Numbered from the stretch's first letter, positions 20,840-29,683 are shown. The stretch: DNA of 45,199 bases from Legionella tunisiensis (GCF_000308315.1 NZ_CALJ01000004.1:1-45199), one strand, 5' to 3'. Notes: a model not told the origin generated them from the letters alone. A program made the numbers and translations.

Positions 20840-22079
20840 CTAATCTATTTTCGGGAATTTAACAATAAAGTGAGTATATTTCCCAAGCTCTCCCTGACAA
20901 TAGATAGAACCTCCTGCTGCCTCGACGAGACGCTTGCTACAAGCGAGCCCTATCCCTGTCCCACCTTTCCTTTCAGAATAAAAAGGCTCGAAGATGATTT
21001 TCGTTTTTCGGGAGAAATTCCTTTGGCAGTATCTCTAATGTGCAAATAATTAAAATCATCATCCTTACTTCCCTCTGATATCCAAATCGATATTTCTCCT
21101 TTACCTACTTCTTCAATCAACTCAAAGCTATTTTTTAATATATTCCAGAAAAGATTCCTAAAAACCATGTCAGCAACCCATACCGAATAATCACAAGCCA
21201 GATCCAGCTGAATAAGCTCGTGCTGACCTTTTTTAAATGGATACTCCTCCAAAGCTTGTTTAAGTAATTCTTTAATGGGGTAAATAACAAATTTGCGTGT
21301 ATCAAATTGGTCACTTTGAATATTACTTAATTGAATACTAATAAGCTGATTAATACTCTCAATGCCACGCTCAATGATATGAATACTATCATTTAAGCGC
21401 TTTTTCACCTCAGGGTTTCTAATTTTTTCAATTTCACCTTCTTGCAGTTGGGTCTGTAAGTAGACGCTCGCTAGTGGTGTTCGCAAATCATGAGCCAAAC
21501 TCCCTGCTAAAAGGCGAATCCCAGAAACCTTGGCATGAATTACTTCGCGCTCTCTGGCAAACAAGGTACCGATCACAATCGCCGTAGCAAAAGTCATGGC
21601 CAGCTCAAAGAAAGAAGGATTATTCGGAACATAATAGATTGAACTGTTAGAACCACATAAATAACAAAAAAGCGCTACTCCACTACCAAGCAATAGCAGA
21701 ATAAGCGAATCCAGCGCACTTGCAACAAGGAAAAGAAAAAAGTGGCAGAGATACCATTCATTAGCCAGAATGTTGCGCCATGATGAAGTAAGGTCAGATA
21801 GGTAAAAAAGAAGGGCAGACAAAACGCTAAAGTCAGATACCAGACAACGGGAAGAAATTTCTGGTATTGGAGTAGCCAAAATTTATGTAGTGATAAGATA
21901 GTACAAAGAACTGTTGCTATTAATCTTAGGATAATTTCTTGATTGGAAACAGGATTTTCTAAATGTCCCAACAACCCAAAAAGCGGGAAGTTAATCATCA
22001 TAACCACGCCAAACAAGGTGATCTGATGGCTAGGTTCAACTGTTTTCTCTTTAAAATAACTATATAAAGGATAGGCCAT
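20840..22079 (-). CDS. CqsS/LqsS-type membrane sensor histidine kinase (two frameshifts)
   Basis: An inner-membrane kinase of about 413 residues. The first 180 residues form about six membrane segments; the part reading [20 protein letters not shown] resembles the autoinducer-sensing domain of Vibrio CqsS and Legionella LqsS/LqsT. The H box is [12 protein letters not shown] (His near residue 196), then the N box NILKNSFEL, an unusual G1 box DTAKGIS (normally DNGxG), and [10 protein letters not shown]. One T is missing from a T6 run near 21738-21743 and one A from an A4 run near 21000. ATG 22079 has GGGAG five bases upstream, better than TTG 22091. No lqsA or lqsR neighbour is visible, so it resembles an orphan such as LqsT. 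It is divergent from a PAS-LuxR gene. Confidence 0.8.
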
Positions 22080-22221
22080 TTGCACTCCCAAAAAACTGAT
22101 AGTTACTTAATCTAATGGGTTTCTATTAACCAGAAGTTAATGGCAACATCGCTCCTGACTATCAAAAACTCGGCCAATTGATTGGCAGATTTTTCATTAC
22201 ATAAGAAAATAGTACTTAATT

Positions 22222-22265
22222 TGAACAGAAAAGACTAGGGGGACAAATCCCCCTAGATCTGTTCA
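22222..22265. promoter_or_regulatory. Nested perfect palindrome between kinase and LuxR gene
   Basis: Two perfect inverted repeats are nested: outer TGAACAGA (22222-22229) with TCTGTTCA (22258-22265), inner CTAGGGGGA (22235-22243) with TCCCCCTAG (22248-22256) around a CAAA loop. The right outer arm falls where the -35 box of the downstream TATAAT promoter should be. An operator for the adjacent LuxR-type protein is the simplest reading. A structured RNA or a terminator on the minus side are alternatives; no T run follows. Confidence 0.6.
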
Positions 22266-22288
22266 TAAATAGATCATTTTGGTATAAT
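22260..22288 (+). promoter_or_regulatory. Sigma-70-type promoter for the PAS-LuxR gene
   Basis: A perfect -10 hexamer TATAAT lies at 22283-22288, preceded by a GT pair. With 17-base spacing the -35 region is TGTTCA at 22260-22265, which is the right arm of the palindrome. Transcription would start near 22295, about 26 bases before the ATG, leaving a short leader with a poor Shine-Dalgarno sequence. Confidence 0.5.
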
Positions 22289-22320
22289 GAAGCTAACATG
22301 TACTTGTATATCGTTGCCTT

Positions 22321-22997
22321 ATGAAAACTGAAGAACCACTTCTCTTAAACCACTTAGAAAATTTATTTGAATTAACCTCTGCTAACGTTTATTCAAAGGA
22401 CACCAAAGGATGTTATCTAAGCAGCAATCAAGCGATGTTAAAGGTTAATAATATACGATCAGAGCAGGAAATCATTGGAGCAACTGATTATGATCTCTTG
22501 TGGAAAGAACGAGCCTCCGTTCTAATACAGAATGATCAAGAGGTGATTCAAACCAATAAAGCAAAAACTTATATTGAATCAGTTCGGTTAAATAGCAAGA
22601 TATTACAATGTTATATCAGCCACAAAACACCTCTACGGACCTCATTAGGTAAAGTTATTGGCGTTTTCGGCCTTTCTTTTTACTTGAAAATGAACATTCT
22701 TTAATAAATACCGTCAATGAAATGAGTGCTCTAACCAATTCCAGCCTTTGCGAGCAAATACAGGTCGTTGGAACCCAACCATTCACTAGAGGAAGTCATT
22801 TAACCAAGCGCCAAATGGATTGCCTTTATCATTTGGTTAAGGGCATGACAATCAAACAAATTGCCAATACTTTGAATTTATCACCTAAAACGGTTGAACA
22901 TTATCTTGATGCCGTGAAAGTAAAATTAAAGTGCCGCAACCGTGCTGAATTGATTACGGTAGCCTTGCAAATGCCAGCCATCAGAGAACAATTATAA
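22321..22997 (+). CDS. PAS-LuxR transcriptional regulator (one frameshift)
   Basis: A two-domain regulator of about 225 residues. Residues 10-125 look like a PAS domain (NVYSKDTKGCYLSSNQAML, then GATDYDLLWKE, then a KTPLRTSLGKVIGVFGLS strand pair). Residues about 160-222 are a LuxR/GerE helix-turn-helix: LTKRQMDCLYHLVKGMTIKQ with IANTLNLSPKTVEHYLDAVK. A T5 run near 22677-22681 has lost one T; repair gives LSFLLENEHSLI. The PAS domain may bind a small ligand or respond to the divergent kinase; no receiver domain is present. The promoter and palindrome upstream suggest autoregulation. Confidence 0.85.
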
Positions 22998-23021
22998 TAT
23001 GAGATCCTACAGCTTACTCCC

Positions 23022-23196
23022 CTAAGGTTTGGTAATCAGTTCAAGCAAATGAGCATTAGGATCTTCACCATGAACGCCACAACCCCCATCATGATGAGCA
23101 ACGCAGCAAAATCGTTATCCGATAGCTGGTTTTCTATCGCCTTGAGCGACAGGGGCTTTTAGAATATAGCCCAAAATTTAATTCTTTTAATTTCAA
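23022..23196 (-). CDS. Possible small Cys/His-containing protein (two frameshifts)
   Basis: Not recognised. Three short frames join at two C runs (C4 near 23152-23155 and a single C near 23097). Adding one C at each gives a 58-residue protein. It contains LKAIENQLSDNDFAALLHHD followed by GGCGVHGEDPNAHLLELI. The start would be TTG 23196 behind a GGAG. The His/Cys-rich GGCGVHGED segment could bind metal. Support is the protein-like composition across three frames and the ribosome site; it remains tentative. Confidence 0.4.
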
Positions 23197-23255
23197 CCTG
23201 CTCCACCTCGTTGGCAATAAATAAGGTGGAATGGGAAAGCAAGGGATAAAAAACG

Positions 23256-24137
23256 ATGACAAAAATGCATAAAAATGAGGTAGATATAGACGAGGCTCTT
23301 GTCCATACTCTGCTTAAAGAGCAATGCCCTCATTGGGATAATTTGCCTCTCGAAGCTATTTTATCAAGTGGTACAGACAATGCCTTATTTCGTTTAGGCA
23401 GTGACTATGTTATTCGTCTTCCCCGTATCGATTGGGCTACTAAAAGTATCCATAAAGAATACGAATGGATTCCCAAGATTGCTCAATATCTGCATTTACC
23501 TATTTCTGTGCCTTTGTTTAAAGGCGATCCTTGTCAATCCTATCCCTGGTCTTGGCTCATCACTCAATGGAATGATGGTCATAATCCATCTTTTGAAAAA
23601 AAGGACGAATATGAATTACTGGCTAAAGAGTTAGCTGACTTCTTAAACGAGCTACATGAAATAAAATTGGCTGATGGCCCTCTTTCCAGGCGTGGAGTAC
23701 CTTTAAAAGAGCTGAATGAAGACACAAGGCAAGCGATAAGCGAATTAGAAGGTGAGATTAATATCCAATCTGTAACCTCTTTATGGCATCGGCTATCCAA
23801 TTCCCCCGCATGGCATCAAGCACCCGTATGGATACATGGGGATTTTCTGCCAGGCAATATTTTGGTAGAAAACAATCGTCTAACCGCAGTGATTGATTTT
23901 TCTGATGTGGGCATCGGCGATCCTGCTTGTGATTTAGTGATCGCCTGGAGTTTACTGAATTCACATTCAAGAAACGTTTTTAGAAAGAATTTGAAAAATA
24001 TTGATGACAACACATGGGAAAGAGGCCGGGGCTGGGCCCTATCAATTGCTCTAATCATGCTGCCCTATTATAAGAACTCCAACCCTGTTTTAGCCTCCTT
24101 GGCAAGACGAATGATAGAAAATGTAGTAGATAATTAA
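23256..24137 (+). CDS. Aminoglycoside-phosphotransferase-family kinase
   Basis: A 293-residue kinase-fold protein of the APH/choline-kinase family. The catalytic loop is WIHGDFLPGNIL and the metal-binding block is AVIDFSDVGIGDPACDL. The N-terminal part has RLGSDYVIRLPR, with the nucleotide-binding Arg/Lys strand, and EYEWIPKIAQYL. Substrates in this family range from aminoglycosides to small-molecule alcohols, so the name does not imply antibiotic resistance. ATG 23256 has AAGGGA about ten bases upstream. Intact and apparently monocistronic. Confidence 0.9.
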   Translation: MTKMHKNEVDIDEALVHTLLKEQCPHWDNLPLEAILSSGTDNALFRLGSDYVIRLPRIDWATKSIHKEYEWIPKIAQYLHLPISVPLFKGDPCQSYPWSWLITQWNDGHNPSFEKKDEYELLAKELADFLNELHEIKLADGPLSRRGVPLKELNEDTRQAISELEGEINIQSVTSLWHRLSNSPAWHQAPVWIHGDFLPGNILVENNRLTAVIDFSDVGIGDPACDLVIAWSLLNSHSRNVFRKNLKNIDDNTWERGRGWALSIALIMLPYYKNSNPVLASLARRMIENVVDN

Positions 24138-24322
24138 ACCCGATAAATGATAGACATCGAATAATTGAGCAGTCGTTATTCAGATAACTCTCTGAAATTA
24201 AATTGAATTTATAAATACCAAAAAGACTGTTTCTGCATCAAACATTATTTATCTTCAACAAAATCTTAAAAAATAGTCAGGACCATTTAAAATATCTCTT
24301 TAAATTTAATGGAGCAGTTGAC

Positions 24323-25324
24323 ATGTACGGTAGAGTGGGCAGTTTTTTTGAAAATAATTTTCCCCCCGAACAAGCAAGAAATATTCTGGCCTCTATTGCC
24401 AGGCTTGGCCTGACTGTACCACAGCCATCATCAATACGAGGTTGTTTAAAAAATAATACCCCGGATACTCAGCTTTGTTACAACCAAGTTAATTTAACAG
24501 ACCAGAGAGAGCTTGACGAAACTATTCAAAGTCTCGTTTATGATGAAAAAGAAGGTTTCTGGGCCATTGCTAGCGAACGTCATTTCGACAAAGTGAGATT
24601 ACCTACGTATCAAGTGTCAGAAGCGTTAATAAATTCGGTGGTTTTTCTATTTTCACGAGAAGGACAATTATACAGTCAAGGAGGTCATCCAGACATAGCC
24701 GTTAATTGCTGGCCTAATATGCGCCTCTGTGGGATACCAACTAGAGAAGAAGACGCGTCTTACTTCAGTGAAGTTAGAGTACCGGGAAAAAACTATGCTG
24801 TGCCCCCCTCAGAAATGAAAGCGATCTTGACTCCCTTGCATTTGGTGGAGTTTGTGAAGGAATTTTTTCCTGGAACTATGGTTATTCCCGTGACCTTGCT
24901 GGAAAAAACACTGACTGAAGACCCTATTGAATTATTTGTAACAGGTAAATCTGCTAAAAACCAAACAGTAATAGGACCCAATTTTGCTCGAGCCCTCCAT
25001 ATTGCCTTAGCAGCCTTCCCCAACCTTAACCAATTTGGTGTGCATTTAACTCGATTACCTATGGTCTATCAACCTGATTTATCCCTCACACTGGAAAAAA
25101 ATCATGAAATCTATAAGAAAAGATGGGATACGATTACCCTGCGTTTATCCAATCTACGTCCTAATCAGCTAGACGCTTTGCAAGAACTTCATGGTGTAAG
25201 GCTTGTAAAAGAAGCACGTAACGTGGGAACTTATTTATGTTATTGCTCCCCACAGCAAAAAGAAGCTGTCGGTGAATGTTTGAAACAAGAGCCTGTATCA
25301 AACACAGGCCAAGCTAAACCCTAG
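24323..25324 (+). CDS. Unrecognised 333-residue protein
   Basis: Not recognised. Intact, starting at ATG 24323 with GGAG upstream. No signal peptide and no membrane segment. It opens with SFFENNFPPEQARNILASIA and has a Cys pair region (GCLKNNTPDTQLCYNQ). A middle segment reads QLYSQGGHPDIAVNCWPNMR. The end is polar (KQEPVSNTGQAKP), which is compatible with a type IV secretion tail but not diagnostic. It is flanked by an APH-type kinase and a carbonic anhydrase with generous spacers, so it is probably its own transcription unit. Confidence 0.7.
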   Translation: MYGRVGSFFENNFPPEQARNILASIARLGLTVPQPSSIRGCLKNNTPDTQLCYNQVNLTDQRELDETIQSLVYDEKEGFWAIASERHFDKVRLPTYQVSEALINSVVFLFSREGQLYSQGGHPDIAVNCWPNMRLCGIPTREEDASYFSEVRVPGKNYAVPPSEMKAILTPLHLVEFVKEFFPGTMVIPVTLLEKTLTEDPIELFVTGKSAKNQTVIGPNFARALHIALAAFPNLNQFGVHLTRLPMVYQPDLSLTLEKNHEIYKKRWDTITLRLSNLRPNQLDALQELHGVRLVKEARNVGTYLCYCSPQQKEAVGECLKQEPVSNTGQAKP

Positions 25325-25343
25325 TAGACGTCATTAACTTTTC

Positions 25344-25359
25344 TTTACAATATTGTAAA
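25344..25359. promoter_or_regulatory. Perfect 16-base palindrome upstream of carbonic anhydrase
   Basis: TTTACAATATTGTAAA reads the same on both strands. It is flanked by a wider inverted pair, ACGTCA (25329-25334 region) and TGACGT (25365-25370 region). It lies about 92 bases before the carbonic anhydrase ATG and just after the previous gene. The size and AT-rich symmetry fit a dimeric repressor site. Confidence 0.45.
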
Positions 25360-25450
25360 CAAATTGACGTTTGAGAAACAATTAGTTACCTTTGTTTGGG
25401 AATATCACTCGTTAAGGTCAAACCAGAGATGACCAAACAAAGGAGCGCCA

Positions 25451-26503
25451 ATGTTAATCAAGTTAATGCGTAACGTACGCCGATTCCAAGCGAATCTCTC
25501 TGAAAGGATGCAGGTTATCTTTGAACAATTAAGTAAAGGTCAATCCCCAGGTATCCTTTTCATTACCTGTATAGACTCTCGTGTTATCCCCAGCCTGATA
25601 ACCCAATCCCAACCCGGAGAATTATTGATCCATCGCAATGCAGGAAATATTATTCCCCCCTATCCTAATAAGTCTAGCGAAGCCGCTACGCTTGAATATG
25701 CATTAACAGTACTCCAGGTAGAAGACATCATTATTTGCGGGCATTCTGACTGTGGTGCAATGAAAGGCCTGTTATCACCAACGCTTGAAAGCGATTTACC
25801 CTTAGTCTCTTCCTGGATTCGTAATTCACACTCCGTACTCAAAGAGATTGGGACAGAAACTGACAAAGAGGATTTCTCCCGAAAAGTACAGATGACCATT
25901 AAAAAGAATGTGTTAGCACAAATTAACCATTTAAAAACCTATCCTCTTGTTGCTGAAAGGCTTGCCTCTAAGCAACTAACACTTCATGGATGGGTTTATG
26001 ACATTGAAACAGCCGAAGTGTTTGTCTATGAATCCAAGCAGAATGATTTTATTAAGTTGGAAAAGGCCCTTCGGCTTGCCATTGAAGACAGAAGAGACAG
26101 CATTGTGAAAACGATTGCCATGAATTATCTGGCACAATTTACTCACCCTCAAACTGCTAAGGACTACCGTGCTTTAATGCATTTGTTTTCGTTAATAGAA
26201 AAGGACTTAACTGCTATTTGGGGTCCAATTAGAAGACAAGTTTCACATAGTCTCTGGACTGAACTAGGTGAACTGTATACTGGTCCAACCGATCCTGAAT
26301 TTAGCGCCATGGTTAAACGTGGTGTCCATGCTAAATTGGATAATTTAAAGGATTTTCAACAAAATATTCAGGAGTCTGCAGGTTATCATCAATATTGTAG
26401 TCAACTCATTCGCCATACCCTATTTGGAAAATCTGCCCCACTACCCAAATTACCTATAGTCATTCCCAGTCATGGGCATAATTTTTTCTTTGATCGCATA
26501 TAA
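25451..26503 (+). CDS. Beta-class carbonic anhydrase with a C-terminal extension
   Basis: The N-terminal 200 residues are a beta carbonic anhydrase, a zinc enzyme hydrating CO2 to bicarbonate. The zinc ligands are Cys40 (CIDSR, with Asp42 and Arg44 as the catalytic dyad), His98 and Cys101 (CGHSDCG). HRNAGN is a further family landmark. The family is usually about 200-230 residues; this protein has 350. The last 145 residues (from about LEKALRLAIEDRR) are helical and unrecognised, and end HGHNFFFDRI. No signal peptide. AGGAG lies six bases before ATG 25451. Intact. Confidence 0.92.
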   Translation: MLIKLMRNVRRFQANLSERMQVIFEQLSKGQSPGILFITCIDSRVIPSLITQSQPGELLIHRNAGNIIPPYPNKSSEAATLEYALTVLQVEDIIICGHSDCGAMKGLLSPTLESDLPLVSSWIRNSHSVLKEIGTETDKEDFSRKVQMTIKKNVLAQINHLKTYPLVAERLASKQLTLHGWVYDIETAEVFVYESKQNDFIKLEKALRLAIEDRRDSIVKTIAMNYLAQFTHPQTAKDYRALMHLFSLIEKDLTAIWGPIRRQVSHSLWTELGELYTGPTDPEFSAMVKRGVHAKLDNLKDFQQNIQESAGYHQYCSQLIRHTLFGKSAPLPKLPIVIPSHGHNFFFDRI

Positions 26504-26511
26504 CGTGCACC

Positions 26512-26581
26512 GGTAGAAATAGGCACCGGATTTTATGAGCCCTCCAGGGGAATTACTTGGCAAAATCGGTGCTATTTCTCC
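26512..26581. repeat. Imperfect inverted repeat after carbonic anhydrase
   Basis: GGTAGAAATAGGCACCG (26512-26528) is nearly the reverse complement of CGGTGCTATTTCTCC (26567-26581), with one bulged base and one mismatch. The 38-base centre contains CCCTCCAGGGG, which can fold on itself. It begins 9 bases after the carbonic anhydrase stop and could act as a terminator or transcript-stabilising structure; there is no T run. Confidence 0.4.
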
Positions 26582-26675
26582 TGGAAAAAAATCAAACAAT
26601 TTCTAGTTTAACCTTACAGTTAAGCGGAGCAAATATGGTATGATCTGGGGCTTAATACAAACATTGTTGTGACCA

Positions 26676-27740
26676 ATGAAAATAAAGGTTCTCTTTTATA
26701 GTTTGCTCGTTAGTACTCAGGCTGTTGCTGCCCCTCGTTTTGTCCCTGCAGAACCATTACCCGCCAAGTATTACGAGATTAATGGACCAGCCCTCTGTGC
26801 AACAGCGAAAGAAACCTTAGCCTATTTAAATAAAGGCAATCACTACGATCCTCAGGTCATCCATGAAGGTAAGGTTTTTAAACTGCCCCTTGCACGGGTC
26901 AAAGCCACCTTAACATTTATTTGCCAACACCAAAATGAGCTGCAGGATCCTGCTTTTGTTAAAAAGCACTTTGATTTCATTCGCTGGTATCCAGACAGCA
27001 AACAAGCCAAAACGCTTCGAGCCAAACCGCTAATCGCCGGGTTACCCAAAGATAAAATTTTAATGACGACATATTACGTCCACCGCGCCAACGTATCTAG
27101 TACGCCCAGCTCAACTTATCCTTTTGCACTCTATGCACTTCCAAAAGATGAAGAAACGCTCACCCTTGAAGCAGCCAATGCCAACCCTGAACTGATTCGT
27201 TTTCACTACGGCAAACAAGCTATCTTAAAAGGCGCTTTAGCAAATAAGAACGTTCCCGTGCTCGCTTATTTAAATCGAGATGACTTGGAAGCCGCCTTAA
27301 TGCAAGGTACAGTCGTTGCTGATTTTGGCGACCATAAACAGACAAAAATCTTTAATGTTAATCGCAACAACAATGTTCCTTATGATAAAGCCCAAAACCC
27401 GTATGAGCAGGAGCGCTACTGGTATTTTAAACCAGTACACGGGATCAAAGGTTATGGTAAAGATGCTGAGTATAAAATTACTGTTAATAGCGGCGTTACC
27501 TTTGCAGCCGATCTTGAGCAATTTGGCCTGGGAAAACTGCTGATGGTGCAATATCCCGACCAGACCGGACAAATGAGGACACGAGCAGGTATTCTTGCTG
27601 ATACTGGCGGTGCATTTCAAAATAACCTCTATCAAGTCGATTTTTTAACAGGCAGCTATGCCGGAAAAGAGGCTTTCTATCAAGCAAACCGTCATTTACC
27701 CAATTATGTGACAGCTTACTTCATGGTGTTAAAAGCATAA
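26676..27740 (+). CDS. Exported MltA-like protein with 3D domain
   Basis: A 354-residue protein with a Sec signal peptide ending AVAA. The C-terminal part reads GILADTGGAFQNNLYQVDFL, matching the 3D (three-Asp) motif of MltA-type murein transglycosylases, where Asp residues catalyse. Earlier, TTYYVHRANVSSTPSSTYPF resembles the substrate-groove segment of MltA. No lipobox Cys is present, so it would be soluble in the periplasm. The next gene is a peptidoglycan amidase only 1 base away, so the pair probably remodels cell wall. The MltA call rests on short motifs and spacing. Confidence 0.6.
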   Translation: MKIKVLFYSLLVSTQAVAAPRFVPAEPLPAKYYEINGPALCATAKETLAYLNKGNHYDPQVIHEGKVFKLPLARVKATLTFICQHQNELQDPAFVKKHFDFIRWYPDSKQAKTLRAKPLIAGLPKDKILMTTYYVHRANVSSTPSSTYPFALYALPKDEETLTLEAANANPELIRFHYGKQAILKGALANKNVPVLAYLNRDDLEAALMQGTVVADFGDHKQTKIFNVNRNNNVPYDKAQNPYEQERYWYFKPVHGIKGYGKDAEYKITVNSGVTFAADLEQFGLGKLLMVQYPDQTGQMRTRAGILADTGGAFQNNLYQVDFLTGSYAGKEAFYQANRHLPNYVTAYFMVLKA

Positions 27741-27741
27741 T

Positions 27742-28394
27742 ATGAAAATTTGTATATCTTTCTTATTTTTTATGAGCTCTCTGGTACATGCCTTTTCTTG
27801 CCATGATGCGCAGATCATTCATAAAGCGCCAATTCAATTTGATAAAGAGCGTATTGCTTTAACCCAGCAATATCAATTAACCCATTATGGAATTAACACG
27901 CAATCAATTGAAATTGAACCCAAAATGATTGTATTGCATTGGACCTGTATACCAACACTCAAAGCAACCTTGCGTATATTTCATCCACCTACTTTCCCTC
28001 AAAGCTCACCACGCATAAAAGAATTGCCTGGCAACTTAAATGTCTCCAGTCATTTTGTTGTTGATCGCGACGGAAGCATTTATCAACTGATGCCTGAAAA
28101 TTGGATGGCGAGACATGTCATTGGTTTAAACCATTACGCAATTGGTATTGAAAATATTGGAGGAGTAGACAGCAAAGACGACTTAACCGATGCGCAAGTG
28201 AGAGCGAATGCATTTTTAGTTTGTTATTTAAAAAGAAATACCCGGAAATAACGCATGTTATTGGCCATAACGAGTATTTAAGTTTTAAAAATACGCCGCT
28301 GTGGCTTGAGCGTGATCCAAATTACCAAACCGATAAAAACGACCCCGGGCCCGTTTTTGTTAGCGAGGTTATGCAGTTAGTCCGCCAGGGATAG
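27742..28394 (+). CDS. N-acetylmuramoyl-L-alanine amidase, amidase_2/PGRP type (one frameshift)
   Basis: A secreted zinc amidase of about 217 residues that cleaves the bond between MurNAc and L-Ala. After a signal peptide (MKICISFLFFMSSLVHA) come MIVLHWTC (first zinc His), SSHFVVDRDGSIYQLMPE, NHYAIGIENIGG, HVIGHNEY (second zinc His) and NDPGPVF (Asp ligand). The last two motifs lie past an A5 run near 28229-28233; one added A restores LKKKYPEITHVIGHNEY and the stop at 28392-28394. It follows the MltA-like gene by 1 base and overlaps the end of the convergent hemerythrin gene by 18 bases. Confidence 0.9.
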
Positions 28395-29111
28395 GTGCTC
28401 ATTTTGTTTGGCTGACAATTGTTTGATAAGCTCCACTCGCGTTGCCAGATCAGCAATTTCAGCAGCGGTTAAGAGTGTTGCGATGGCCGCCCACTTTTCT
28501 ATCAATTTATTGGGTACAGCATCCGCAATATCGCTAATAAAATATTCTTTATCATCCGGATTTAAAACCGCGAATAGGGTTTGTAGCATGCCAACAATTT
28601 CTTCAGCGGTCATTGCTTGATATACGGGATAATCAATAGATTCGAGCTCTTCTTTACTGCACAGACGGGCCAGCTCCGGCATTAATAGTGTTTCTTCCTT
28701 GTGAAGATGTTCTAAATTCTCTCCAATAAATTGTCTATAACTCAAATAGAAATGGTATCCACCCTCAATTTTCTCTCTATCAGAGTGCATTTCCGTGATA
28801 GCAGCCAGTTTCACTTTAAGAGCATTAAAAACAGCCTCATGATTTTGGTGATCGGCCTCTACGTCCTGAAAAGCAGTGCTATTATGTTTTTTTAATAACC
28901 CATGAATTTTTTCATCTTCATGCTTAGCATGAAAACCAAGCAAGTTAACCAGGTTATTCAGATCGCTCGCAATTTCTTGTACCTGTTGTGAATCACGAAA
29001 ATCAGTTTTGCCAATTTTGTGATCAAGCTCATTCATCACAAGGGTGATATATTTATGCTCTCTGTATAGACGTCTTTCTGGACGTTGATAAAGACTGTAA
29101 TGAAGTTGCAT
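28377..29111 (-). CDS. Hemerythrin-domain protein
   Basis: A 244-residue cytosolic protein with a hemerythrin HHE fold in the first 160 residues. Likely iron ligands are in REHKYI, GFHAKHEDEKIH, DHQNHE and LEHLHKEE. Such proteins bind a di-iron centre for oxygen, NO or iron sensing or repair. The last 80 residues are helical (MTAEEIVGMLQTLF onward) and unassigned. Intact. It converges on the amidase with an 18-base overlap of coding sequence. Confidence 0.85.
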   Translation of the reverse strand: MQLHYSLYQRPERRLYREHKYITLVMNELDHKIGKTDFRDSQQVQEIASDLNNLVNLLGFHAKHEDEKIHGLLKKHNSTAFQDVEADHQNHEAVFNALKVKLAAITEMHSDREKIEGGYHFYLSYRQFIGENLEHLHKEETLLMPELARLCSKEELESIDYPVYQAMTAEEIVGMLQTLFAVLNPDDKEYFISDIADAVPNKLIEKWAAIATLLTAAEIADLATRVELIKQLSAKQNEHLSLAD

Positions 29112-29456
29112 CGGAATTCCTTGTGGTAAACATCAGGTCTTTCGGTTGCTGCGATTTTAACAGAAGGACCTAAATGTCATAAGCACGATAAGGTAATGTT
29201 CTCTATGCCCTGTGCTTTCTACGCGGAATCTGGCCAGGGTTCATTTAATCTGGACTTAATTACTTTTTATCTGGGATTCCGGCTTAGTACTTTTGCTTAT
29301 AGAGTTGGGCAAAAACAAGGTCGCTTTTGTTGCTTCCTCACCGTTTAAATATCGTTTCCAGTCGTGATTAATTTTTCTAACTTTTCATTGAGAATTTTTC
29401 TCGTACCGAAAATGATGAGTTGAAGAGTACATCGTTTGTTAATAGATTCAGTTCTA
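29112..29456. other. Gene-poor stretch
   Basis: No clear gene. A 47-codon plus-strand frame from ATG 29203 ends in DLITFYLGFRLSTFAYRV, faintly like the end of formylglycine-generating-enzyme domains (YLGFRL). It lacks a good ribosome site and the rest of the domain. It may be a remnant or chance. Confidence 0.3.
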
Positions 29457-29642
29457 CTATTTTTGATTTAGTCGATTAATCTCCAACTGTTTCTCTTGCA
29501 TTTTTACTTCCAGTATCGAAACGCGATGATGGGCAATCCAGGTTGCACCTATGGATACTGTAAACGCTAACACCAAGACTAACACATCCAATCCAGTCAT
29601 ATTAGAAACGCTGCTTCCTTTTCCATCTTTACCTTTTGACAT
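29457..29642 (-). CDS. Small membrane protein with coiled-coil tail
   Basis: A 61-residue protein with a polar Gly/Ser/Lys start, one membrane segment (VLVLVLAFTVSIGATWIA) and a charged helical end (LEVKMQEKQLEINRLNQ). GGAG lies six to seven bases before ATG 29642. Function unknown. It is followed on the other side by another small membrane protein on the same strand. Confidence 0.6.
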   Translation of the reverse strand: MSKGKDGKGSSVSNMTGLDVLVLVLAFTVSIGATWIAHHRVSILEVKMQEKQLEINRLNQK

Positions 29643-29683
29643 GATATTCTCCTAATAATCAGCCAAGTGTTGAGAGCTCATAT

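Noticed and set aside
25451-26503. Carbonic anhydrase fused to a bicarbonate transporter
   Set aside because: The C-terminal extension is polar and helical without membrane segments.
29203-29346. Remnant of a formylglycine-generating-enzyme domain
   Set aside because: Only YLGFRL resembles the family end; too little to support a pseudogene.
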